From contig NZ_JAATOV010000001.1 in the NCBI RefSeq assembly GCF_011806425.1, positions 1,054,001-1,118,000 on the forward strand: a stretch of 64,000 nucleotides of DNA. The letters are read 5' to 3'. This DNA comes from Thalassospira lucentensis. GTDB lineage: Bacteria > Pseudomonadota > Alphaproteobacteria > Rhodospirillales > Thalassospiraceae. Every line of letters begins with the position of its first letter. Within the stretch, counting starts at the first letter, position 1. This document shows positions 1-10,389 of this stretch, one piece after another. The position numbers and the translations under genes are program-made. The notes under the pieces are model-generated. The model did not search any database. It was not told where the DNA came from and saw only the letters and a list, made by a program, of their open reading frames with translations.

Positions 1-3524
<3,524 letters not shown>

Positions 3525-3550
3525 CGCCTGACATCTTGTGATGTGAATTG

Positions 3551-3616
3551 GCGTATAAAACTAGAAACGCGACAGATAAATTTAGAATCTGTGACGCGTA
3601 AAATTAGAACGGGCAG
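3551..3616. repeat. Three imperfect ~22-base direct repeats
   Basis: Three consecutive units share a core: ATAAAACTAGAAAC (near 3555), ATAAATTTAGAATC (near 3576) and GTAAAATTAGAACG (near 3598), each spaced 21-24 bases. Just upstream is TGTGATGTGAATTGG. Tandem short repeats inside a TG-starting end are typical of IS21-family termini, so this could be a lone transposon end, but no transposase remains. Function is inferred only. Confidence 0.35.
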
Positions 3617-3656
3617 AGTAAGTTCAAATAAGTGATCTGAGCTTACTCTGCTCCAT
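3613..3656 (+). terminator. Hairpin downstream of gyrB
   Basis: Perfect 10-base inverted repeat GCAGAGTAAG / CTTACTCTGC with a 19-base loop, followed by CCATTTTT. It may end gyrB transcription, although it lies about 90 bases past the stop codon and the loop is long. Confidence 0.45.
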
Positions 3657-3980
3657 TTTTATCCTCTGCGTTTACCGCATTCAGGCGTTTGCCCCTAGCC
3701 TCGAACATTGGTCGGGGTAAAAAATGTCATGCTTGGCTTGAGGCCGGAGAATTCTATTGATGCTGCTTTTGAGGCGCATTGATAGACATTGTCGTCGCTA
3801 TGACTACCCTTCCTTTATGATCGTCCCAAACCAGCAAAAATGTTTCTGAGCCCTGCGCAATCTCAAAATATCTCGATGCGTAAACTAAAAGTCTGCGCCG
3901 CCTTGCGGTCTGTCCTGCTGCCTATTTAGCTCGCATCCGTTGCGCTTACATGGGGGTAAAACTTGGACGGCCACCCTGTT

Positions 3981-5186
3981 TCATAGTTCCGTGTTCCCAG
4001 ATGCCATACGTTCGAGCAAACTGGTTTGTTTCTCAAGGCACTGCCCAAGGTCAAAGTGATCAATAATCGTTTTGCGGGCCCGTTCACGCATTGTGCGCAG
4101 ATCGCTTTTGTGTGTCAGGCAATAGGCCATCTTTGCAGCCAGTGCATCGCTGTCCCAAAAATCCGTAAGAAGTCCGTTATGGCCATCGCGGATGACCTCA
4201 TGACAGGGGCCGGTGTCCGAGGCAATGACCGGGGCACCGCATGCCATTGCTTCAAGCGTCGACCAGGACAGCACAAACGGATAAGTCAGATAAATATGGG
4301 CCGAACTGATCTGGTACATGCGGATCAATTGGTCATGCGGGATCTGGCCAAGAAAATGAATGCGGGAGCGATCGATCCCGGTTTCGGCTAACATCACCTC
4401 ACGCCACTTCTGGCCGTCGGCGCGTGGTTGTCCATAACTGACCCCGTCACCGCCGACGACGACAAAAACAGCATCCGGTTTTTCTTCAGCAAGCTTGGCG
4501 GCTGCGCGTATGAAAGTAGGAAACCCACGATATGGCTCAAGGTCGCGCGCGACATACGTGATGACCTGATCATCGGCGCTGAGTGTCCGGCCATCGGGAA
4601 GCACCAGCGTAGCCTGTGGGTTGGGTCGACATCGATGAGTGTCGATGCCCTCATGGCAGACGCCGATCTTGTGATGGTAGGCCTTGGGAAAAGCGGATTT
4701 CTGCCAGCGCGTTGGGCTGATCGCAGCATTAAGCTGATCAAGTGAGCTTAGTTGGGCGCTGTTGCGCAGCCTAAGTTGCCGGCGTTTGGCAAAGGAGACG
4801 TCATCATCGGGGGCAAAACCGACATCGCGTCCGGTGGCATGATAATAATGCTCGCAATATCCGATCAGGGGCGTTCGGGGTAAAACATCGCGGGCAAACA
4901 TCATACTGCCCCAACCGATATGGCCGTAAACGATGTCTGGTGCGCCTTCTTGGCGCACGAGACTTTCAAGTGTTCTGGCAGCCTTCAGGCCCACATCCTG
5001 ATGATATTGCGCAAATGGCATGGCAGGCGGTGGGGGTGTGACTGGCTGACGGAGTGTCCGGATGCCGGGCAGTTGTACATTCATTGCTTCGCACAGGAAG
5101 GAAACCTGCCATCCGGCATTGGCCAGATGGCAGGCAAGATGCACAAACTGTCCCGGTCCATGACGATGAACAAGGACAATTTTCAT
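3981..5186 (-). CDS. GT4-family glycosyltransferase
   Basis: 401-residue GT-B fold glycosyltransferase, predicted to move a sugar from a nucleotide donor to a glycan or lipid acceptor in the cytoplasm. The N-terminal Rossmann half begins MKIVLVHRHGPGQF with an HLA-helix; the C-terminal half carries the GT4 signature STLEAMACGAPVIASD followed by GPCHEVIRDGHNGLL, where E/H residues contact the donor. The start codon overlaps the stop of the upstream MarR gene by four bases (ATGA), implying translational coupling. Donor and acceptor cannot be told from sequence. Its position beside the secretion and glycan locus suggests a role in the same surface structure. Confidence 0.9.
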   Translation of the reverse strand: MKIVLVHRHGPGQFVHLACHLANAGWQVSFLCEAMNVQLPGIRTLRQPVTPPPPAMPFAQYHQDVGLKAARTLESLVRQEGAPDIVYGHIGWGSMMFARDVLPRTPLIGYCEHYYHATGRDVGFAPDDDVSFAKRRQLRLRNSAQLSSLDQLNAAISPTRWQKSAFPKAYHHKIGVCHEGIDTHRCRPNPQATLVLPDGRTLSADDQVITYVARDLEPYRGFPTFIRAAAKLAEEKPDAVFVVVGGDGVSYGQPRADGQKWREVMLAETGIDRSRIHFLGQIPHDQLIRMYQISSAHIYLTYPFVLSWSTLEAMACGAPVIASDTGPCHEVIRDGHNGLLTDFWDSDALAAKMAYCLTHKSDLRTMRERARKTIIDHFDLGQCLEKQTSLLERMASGNTEL

Positions 5187-5683
5187 CGTCTGTTTCGGGC
5201 CTCCCGCACGGCGACGGACCCATTGATGGGAGCGCCTCCGTATCTGAGGGTCTGTGTCCAGAATTCTTCCAGTCTGCGCAAGGTGCGCAAAGCTGTTTCC
5301 ATTTCTTGTTGATCTTCAAGATTGTTGGTCAGGGCATCGTGATATTCCGCGTGTAATTCATTCAATGCCTGACAAAGTTCACGCCCCTTTGTGGTCAATT
5401 TCAAACGGGCAGAACGTTTGTCCCGTGCCATGACCTGACGTTCGACATAGCCCGATTCTGCGAGCTGTTTAAGATTATAAGACGCGTTTGAGCCCATATA
5501 GTGGCCGCGATCTAGAAGATCGCGTACCGAGAGTTCATCTTCGCCGATGGTAAAAAGCAGCGCCACTTGCGCCGGGCTGATGTCATCCTTTCCGAGTCGA
5601 ATGAGATCCACCCGCAACAAATCCGCAAACCGCCTATAGATGCGTTCGACGGTATTTGCCAGTTCAAGATGAGTGACGGTCAT
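5183..5683 (-). CDS. MarR-family transcriptional regulator (LdtR-like)
   Basis: Winged-helix dimeric repressor/activator. From ATG 5683 the protein is 166 residues: an N-terminal dimerisation helix, the HTH DISPAQVALLFTIGEDELSV, recognition region GHYMGSNASYNLKQL, and wing residues around RDKRSARLKLT. The GHYMGSNASYNL segment resembles, from memory, the alphaproteobacterial LdtR/PetP-type MarR group. The frame also stays open upstream to GTG 5746, which would add 21 residues of poor MarR character, so 5683 is preferred though neither has a strong ribosome site. Coupled to the GT4 gene downstream and divergent from the type I exporter, so it likely controls one or both. Confidence 0.85.
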   Translation of the reverse strand: MTVTHLELANTVERIYRRFADLLRVDLIRLGKDDISPAQVALLFTIGEDELSVRDLLDRGHYMGSNASYNLKQLAESGYVERQVMARDKRSARLKLTTKGRELCQALNELHAEYHDALTNNLEDQQEMETALRTLRRLEEFWTQTLRYGGAPINGSVAVREARNRR

Positions 5684-5835
5684 GAGTTTCGATCCGTTAT
5701 CTGGTCCCAAGCGAGAGTTGATGCCAAGGCGCAATTGCCCTGACACAAGTTTCTTGTGGGGAAGATAACAAGACGTTGTTCTTGAACAATTTTTCCGAAC
5801 GCCTCTTTCTTCCCGCAGTTTTGCTCGTTGTCTGT

Positions 5836-5871
5836 AAGTAATTCTAAAGTATTTTTATTTTTGAATTACTT
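5836..5871. promoter_or_regulatory. Inverted repeat in MarR / T1SS divergent promoter region
   Basis: Perfect 9-base arms AAGTAATTC and GAATTACTT separated by 18 AT-rich bases, in the 327-base region between the divergent MarR and exporter genes (which otherwise holds no gene). Good candidate operator for the adjacent MarR protein; the binding itself is inference. Confidence 0.45.
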
Positions 5872-6010
5872 CCGTAGTTAATGTTTTTACATTGTCTAAT
5901 CATCAACATGAGATCGACATATTTAATTTTATTGTAGATCATCATGTCATCGCAACTATGTGATTAGATTGCGGAAAAACTATGACTTTTGATCAATTGG
6001 ATGATTTTCG

Positions 6011-7813
6011 ATGCAAATTCGCCGCAAAAAGCTGGCAAAACCGGTGAGTTCTCCTGTGAATTCGAAGGAAGCCCGGCCCGAACTTGATGCCCAATCGGTC
6101 ATTCGCGAGGCCCGCTTTACGTTCGTGCGCGGGCTGGGGTGGGCCGGCTTCATGAGCGGCTTCATCAACATTCTTCAACTTACCGTGCCGCTGTTCATGC
6201 TTCAGGTGCATGACCGGGTGATCAACAGTCAAAGCACCGATACGCTGCTTTTGCTTCTGGTGATCGCAGTCGGGGCGATCATTCTGTATGGCATCCTTGA
6301 TTTCCTGCGTGCCCTTGTCTTTCAGGAAATGGCAAAGTCGCTATTGCGTCGGTTGAACCTGCCGGCAATTTCTGCGGCCATGCGTGTGGCGCTTGAAAAA
6401 GGATCGCTGCACGGAACCCAGGTCCTGCGCGATCTTTCTGATTTGCGCAACTTCATCACCGGCACAACTATCGCCGCCCCGCTTGAGGCAATCTGGTCGC
6501 CGATCTTCCTGTTTGTGATGTTTGCGTTGCATCCCTATTACGGGATCGCTGGGCTGGTCGCCGTTCTGACGCTGATCGGGCTCAGCCTGCTGGGGGATCT
6601 TATGGTGCGTCAGGTCACCAAGGAAGGAACTGACGCCAATCTGCGCACTATCGGCGACATCGGATCGACGGTTTCAAACGCCGAAGTGATCGAGGCGATG
6701 GGAATGATGCCGGCACTCGCCTTGCGCTGGCGGCAAGCGCAAATCCATGCTAGCGAACTGCTTGATGTTGGCAACATGCGCAGCAAAGGCATGTATTCCG
6801 TCACCCGCTCTGTCCGTTTTGGCATGCAGATCATTGTTCTGGCGATGGGGGCGTATCTTGTTATTCGCGGTGAAACCACGCCGGGTGCCATGATCGGTGG
6901 TACAGTGATCATGGGGCGGCTGTTGCTGCCGTTCGATAATGTGACCCGCGATTGGCGGGCATGGGTCGGGGCGTTTTCATCGTGGAAACGCATTCGCTTG
7001 ATGCTTGAAGAAAGTCAGTCCGAACGCGAAATCAAACCAACCCCGCGTTCCGAAGGCCCGCTTGTTGTTGATAATCTGGTCTATGCCGTGCCGGGCTCAA
7101 ACGTTCCGGTGTTGCGTGGGATCAGTTTTGAACTTTTGCCCGGCGAGATCCTTGGTGTCGTGGGGCCATCTGCGGCGGGTAAATCAACACTTTCCAGATT
7201 GTTGGTCGGTACGGCAAAGCCTGCGACAGGCGGTGTCTATCTTGATGGGCACAATGCCTATCTTTGGGAACGCGGATCCTTTGGTGACATGGTCGGCTAT
7301 CTGCCGCAATCGGTATCACTTCTGAACGGCACCATCCGCGACAATATCAGCCGCATGCGCGATTCCAATCCGCGTAAGGTGATCGAAGCAGCCCGTGCTG
7401 CGGGTGTTCATGAAATGATCGGGCGCTTGCCACTTGGCTATGACACGCCGATTGGTGCCGGGCGTCATACACTGTCTGGCGGGCAGCAGCAGCGTATTGC
7501 CTTGGCCCGCGCACTATATGGCTGGCCGCGTCTGTTGGTCCTCGATGAACCCAACGCCAATCTCGATGCCGACGGCGAAGCATCCTTGATCCGTGCCGTG
7601 CGCCAAGCCGCCGATTCCGGTGCCATGGTCGTGCTGATCGCCCACCGGCAAAGCATCATGCAATATGCCAACAAGCTTCTGGTCCTGCAGGAAGGGCGGG
7701 TCAAACAGTTTGGGGAGAGAACCGACGTGGTCCGCAATTTGTCCAATGAAAGCGAAGACATCAAAACGCTGCCCCCGGCAAAGCGTAAACACGAAAACGG
7801 AGGTGCGGCATGA
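6011..7813 (+). CDS. Type I secretion ABC transporter (PrtD/RsaD type)
   Basis: Inner-membrane ATPase of a type I secretion system, exporting a protein with an uncleaved C-terminal signal straight to the outside. 600 residues: membrane segments roughly at 37-60, 75-100, 150-200 and 270-300, then the nucleotide-binding domain with Walker A GPSAAGKST (385-393), signature LSGGQQQR (488-495), Walker B LLVLDEPN (508-515) and the H-loop AHRQS (545-549). There is no N-terminal peptidase-like domain, as in PrtD/RsaD exporters of small RTX substrates. Overlaps the HlyD gene by four bases. The RTX gene downstream is the obvious substrate. ATG 6011 has only a weak ribosome site. Confidence 0.95.
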   Translation: MQIRRKKLAKPVSSPVNSKEARPELDAQSVIREARFTFVRGLGWAGFMSGFINILQLTVPLFMLQVHDRVINSQSTDTLLLLLVIAVGAIILYGILDFLRALVFQEMAKSLLRRLNLPAISAAMRVALEKGSLHGTQVLRDLSDLRNFITGTTIAAPLEAIWSPIFLFVMFALHPYYGIAGLVAVLTLIGLSLLGDLMVRQVTKEGTDANLRTIGDIGSTVSNAEVIEAMGMMPALALRWRQAQIHASELLDVGNMRSKGMYSVTRSVRFGMQIIVLAMGAYLVIRGETTPGAMIGGTVIMGRLLLPFDNVTRDWRAWVGAFSSWKRIRLMLEESQSEREIKPTPRSEGPLVVDNLVYAVPGSNVPVLRGISFELLPGEILGVVGPSAAGKSTLSRLLVGTAKPATGGVYLDGHNAYLWERGSFGDMVGYLPQSVSLLNGTIRDNISRMRDSNPRKVIEAARAAGVHEMIGRLPLGYDTPIGAGRHTLSGGQQQRIALARALYGWPRLLVLDEPNANLDADGEASLIRAVRQAADSGAMVVLIAHRQSIMQYANKLLVLQEGRVKQFGERTDVVRNLSNESEDIKTLPPAKRKHENGGAA

Positions 7814-9192
7814 CCCGTGTGATTAACCTTGAGAGCAGTGGTGCGGGGCTTCCGACGGATGAGCCGCAAGTCGCGTGGCATCAGATTCTTTCGGAAGAAC
7901 GTGACGCCTCGCGCCAAAGCCTGCGCAAGCCGGTTCTGGCCGGATTGTTCGTCATTGTTTTGGGATTTGGCGGATTTTTGACCTGGGGCTTCACTGCCGA
8001 ACTTGATAGTGCGGCTGTCGCCACCGGCTCGGTAATTGTCGATTCCAAAAAGAAGGTCGTTAATCACTATGAGGGCGGCATTCTCAAAAAGCTTCTGGTC
8101 GAGGAAGGTGAAAAAGTCACACCGGGTCAAACCCTTGCCCTTCTTGATGGGACACGTAGCGAGTCAGAACTTGGCCAATTGCGCGGTGAGCGTTTTGGCC
8201 TGATGGCCAAGCTTGCCCGATTGCGCTCAGAACAGCGCGGGCAGGAAAGCATCACGTTCCCTCAGGAACTCCTGTTCAGTGACGAAGGTTATGTCGGCGA
8301 TATCCTGAGCGATGAAAAACGCCTGTTTGCCAAACGCAAGGAAGTCTATGCCGCCAAACGCGATGCGCAGGCCAAACAGATCGAACAATTCCAAGCCGAG
8401 GCCGAGGCACTGGTGTCCCAGATCAATGCCCGCACCCGTCAGGAAAAGCTCGTCGCCGAGCAGTTGAAAGGGATTCGCCAGCTGGCGGAAAAGGGCTTCG
8501 CCACGCGCACCCAACTGGTCGAAATTGAAAATAGCTGGTCCGATCTGGTCGGCGATATGGGTGAATTCAAAGCCCAGCGCGCGGCCGCCCAACAGCAAAA
8601 GGCCGAAGCTGAAATCAATCTGGCCTCAATCGAAATGGAATGGCAAAGCGATATCGCAACCGAAATTCAGGAAGCCCAGCTTGCCCTTAATGATGTCACG
8701 CAACGGATCCGCGCAAGTAAGGATGTGCTGGATCGTCTCGAAGTGCGCGCGCCTCAGGCCGGAACGGTTGCCAATATCCAGATAAGAACACCCGGTGGCG
8801 TTATCAGTCCGGCGGAGCCGATCATGGATATCATCCCTGAAGATGAGCCATTGGTGATCGAGGCCCGGATAAACCGACAGGATATCGACTCGGTCCAGGT
8901 CGGTTCAAAGGCGCAAATTCGCCTGACCGCCTATAGTCAGCGTCGATTGGCCCCCCTGAACGGCGAGGTAAGCTACGTTGCAGCCGACCAGACCGTCGAT
9001 GAACAGCGCGATGCATCTTACTACATCGTGCGTGCGGCGATTGATGCGGCCGAACTGGCAAAACATGATGACATCCATCTGCGTCCGGGCATGCCGGCCA
9101 ACATTCTGGTTTTGAAAACACCGCGCAGGGCCATCGACTATCTGATCGATCCGATTACCCAAAGCATGGAAAAAGCCTTCCGCGAAGAGTGA
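7810..9192 (+). CDS. Type I secretion membrane fusion protein (HlyD/PrtE family)
   Basis: Periplasmic adaptor that links the ABC exporter to a TolC-type outer-membrane channel. 460 residues: short cytoplasmic N-terminus, one membrane anchor about 40-62, lipoyl-like half motif ATGSVIVDSKKKVVNHYEGG, a long coiled-coil hairpin (about 110-300, rich in E, K, Q, A), second lipoyl half VRAPQAGTVANIQIRTPGG, and a beta-barrel/C-terminal region ending in RPGMPANILV. Coupled to the ABC gene by ATGA overlap. No TolC-like gene is present in the window, so the channel is presumably encoded elsewhere, as for many T1SS. Confidence 0.95.
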   Translation: MTRVINLESSGAGLPTDEPQVAWHQILSEERDASRQSLRKPVLAGLFVIVLGFGGFLTWGFTAELDSAAVATGSVIVDSKKKVVNHYEGGILKKLLVEEGEKVTPGQTLALLDGTRSESELGQLRGERFGLMAKLARLRSEQRGQESITFPQELLFSDEGYVGDILSDEKRLFAKRKEVYAAKRDAQAKQIEQFQAEAEALVSQINARTRQEKLVAEQLKGIRQLAEKGFATRTQLVEIENSWSDLVGDMGEFKAQRAAAQQQKAEAEINLASIEMEWQSDIATEIQEAQLALNDVTQRIRASKDVLDRLEVRAPQAGTVANIQIRTPGGVISPAEPIMDIIPEDEPLVIEARINRQDIDSVQVGSKAQIRLTAYSQRRLAPLNGEVSYVAADQTVDEQRDASYYIVRAAIDAAELAKHDDIHLRPGMPANILVLKTPRRAIDYLIDPITQSMEKAFREE

Positions 9193-9223
9193 TCCTCCCC
9201 CGTCAAAGGCGGGTTTAACTAGG

Positions 9224-9264
9224 GGGCCTTTCCCAGTTTTTCACGGGATTGGCCCTTTTCTTTT
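9224..9264 (+). terminator. Intrinsic terminator after HlyD gene
   Basis: Two-part stem GGGCC-TT-TCCC / GGGA-TT-GGCCC with a 10-base loop, followed by TTTTCTTTT. Separates the exporter operon from the RTX gene. Confidence 0.8.
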
Positions 9265-9356
9265 CAAGTATAGATCGAAATTTGAAGTAAATAATAAGTA
9301 AAATAGAAATAGTATTCGTGCAATAAATGTAATGAATATTAAACCAGGTCACAATG

Positions 9357-9385
9357 TTGACAAAATAAAAACACGACAATACCCT
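9357..9385 (+). promoter_or_regulatory. Putative sigma-70 promoter of the RTX gene
   Basis: Perfect -35 TTGACA at 9357-9362, 17-base spacer, weaker -10 TACCCT at 9380-9385, within an AT-rich stretch after the exporter terminator. Implies a leader of about 130 bases. The rest of the 332-base gap 9193-9524 holds the terminator, this promoter and the structured leader. Confidence 0.45.
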
Positions 9386-9420
9386 CCAATGACAAAGTAA
9401 AAAAATATAGGATTTCTGAG

Positions 9421-9463
9421 TGGCCGTTTCCACGGGACTCAGAACGTCCAGAGGGAACGGCCA
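9421..9463 (+). promoter_or_regulatory. Stem-loop in the leader of the RTX mRNA
   Basis: TGGCCGTTTCC (9421-9431) pairs with GGGAACGGCCA (9453-9463) as an 11-pair stem with one G-U. A second small stem around CCTCTCGCGAGG (9465-9476) follows. These lie between the proposed promoter and a near-perfect ribosome site AAGGAGG just before ATG 9525. Could stabilise the message or control its translation. Confidence 0.5.
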
Positions 9464-9524
9464 TCCTCTCGCGAGGGAAACATCCCCGCGATGTCAATAA
9501 CGTTGGGACACGAAGGAGGATTAC

Positions 9525-10319
9525 ATGGCAACTCTCGAAGGCGGCGCCTTTGATGATGCGCTTCTCGGATCTCGTTTCAGTGACGTCATCTTTGGACGTG
9601 GCGGAGACGATACAATCTTCGGACAAGGTGACGACGACGTGCTGTTCGGCGAAGAAGGCGATGATGTCTTGTTCGGCGGATCAGGCGATGACGTAGCCGC
9701 TGGTGGCGAAGGTGATGATCTTCTGTTTGGTGGATCGGGTGACGATGCACTGATCGGAGGTGCTGGCAGCGACCTGCTATCAGGTGGCTCTGGCGAAGAC
9801 GTTCTGTCAGGTGGATCGGGTGACGATATCATGCTTGGCGGATCAGGCGACGACGTTCTCGACGGCGGTTCTGGCGATGATGTCATGATCGGCGGCGGTG
9901 GCGACGATATCATGCTCGGCGGTGCCGGTGATGATGTCATGCTTGGTGGTTCTGGAAACGATGTTCTCCAGGGCGGCGAGGGCAATGACGTTCTCTTGGG
10001 CGGCTCAGGGGATGATGTCCTCGAAGGCGGCGCTGGGGACGATATTCTGTCCGGTGGTTCCGGTGCAGACACCTTTGTCTTCTCGGGCGGCGGCGGCAAC
10101 GACGTCGTGCTCGACTTCCAGGCTGGCGAGGACATGCTTTCCATTAGCAGCAATATCAACGACACCGGCATCGAAAGTGCCGATGACGTCGCTGCGCGTG
10201 CAACGCAAGTCGGTGCCAACACCGTCATTGACCTTGGCAATGGGGATTCCATAACCCTCAACAATGTCGATGCCGAAGACGTACAGGACAATCCGGACAG
10301 CTTCTTTAGCGTCCAGTAA
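9525..10319 (+). CDS. Small RTX (calcium-binding nonapeptide repeat) protein, probable T1SS substrate
   Basis: 264 residues. After 23 N-terminal residues there are exactly 18 contiguous nonapeptides of the form GGxGxDxxx (about residues 24-185), which bind calcium and fold as a parallel beta-roll outside the cell. The C-terminal ~79 residues begin DTFVFSGGGGNDVVLDF and end SFFSVQ, matching the usual C-terminal secretion region of serralysin-like RTX proteins. There is no enzyme, adhesin or toxin domain, so a structural role is likely. Strongly acidic and cysteine-free. A strong ribosome site (AAGGAGG) and its own promoter suggest high expression. Located between its exporter and a glycan gene cluster, it recalls the Caulobacter S-layer locus, but it is far smaller than RsaA. 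Confidence 0.92.
   Translation: MATLEGGAFDDALLGSRFSDVIFGRGGDDTIFGQGDDDVLFGEEGDDVLFGGSGDDVAAGGEGDDLLFGGSGDDALIGGAGSDLLSGGSGEDVLSGGSGDDIMLGGSGDDVLDGGSGDDVMIGGGGDDIMLGGAGDDVMLGGSGNDVLQGGEGNDVLLGGSGDDVLEGGAGDDILSGGSGADTFVFSGGGGNDVVLDFQAGEDMLSISSNINDTGIESADDVAARATQVGANTVIDLGNGDSITLNNVDAEDVQDNPDSFFSVQ
9594..10079 (+). repeat. 27-base tandem array encoding 18 RTX nonapeptides
   Basis: Eighteen in-frame 27-base units with GGCGGxTCxGGCGATGAT-like cores. High mutual similarity makes the array prone to length change by slippage or recombination. Confidence 0.9.
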
Positions 10320-10330
10320 TCCGTTGGCGG

Positions 10331-10354
10331 CGTCCGCAGCTTTCGCTGCGGGCG
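10331..10354 (+). promoter_or_regulatory. Strong hairpin after RTX stop codon, no T-tract
   Basis: CGTCCGCAGC / GCTGCGGGCG, ten pairs with one G-U and a TTTC tetraloop, 11 bases after the stop. Without a U-tract it is more likely a processing or 3'-stabilising element than a full terminator, letting the downstream glycan genes be read at a lower level. Confidence 0.5.
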
Positions 10355-10389
10355 ACCCGTCCTGAACTTCAAGTAAGTGAAAGATTGTC

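Larger units (their letters stand above)
3525..3980. other. Gene-free gap between gyrB and glycosyltransferase
   Basis: 456 bases with no convincing gene. The first part carries three short imperfect repeats and a hairpin (separate entries). On the minus strand a frame stays open for about 55 codons ending near 3770 (its tail reads VWDDHKGRVVIATTMS), but it has no plausible start codon and is not recognised; it could be the 3' end of a decayed gene. Composition is mixed. Confidence 0.6.

Noticed and set aside
3650..3830. Minus-strand open frame of about 55 codons ending near 3770
   Set aside because: No plausible start codon or ribosome site and no recognised family; kept only as a possible gene remnant in the gap description.
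5982..6047. 21-codon frame overlapping the start of the T1SS ABC gene (MTFDQLDD...)
   Set aside because: GGAAA precedes it and a leader peptide is imaginable, but it is too short to support without conservation.
9521..10372. Minus-strand open frame of 283 codons opposite the RTX gene, with PPP/SSPDPP repeats
   Set aside because: It is the antisense of the GGxGxD repeats; proline-serine repeats arise mechanically from the 27-base array.
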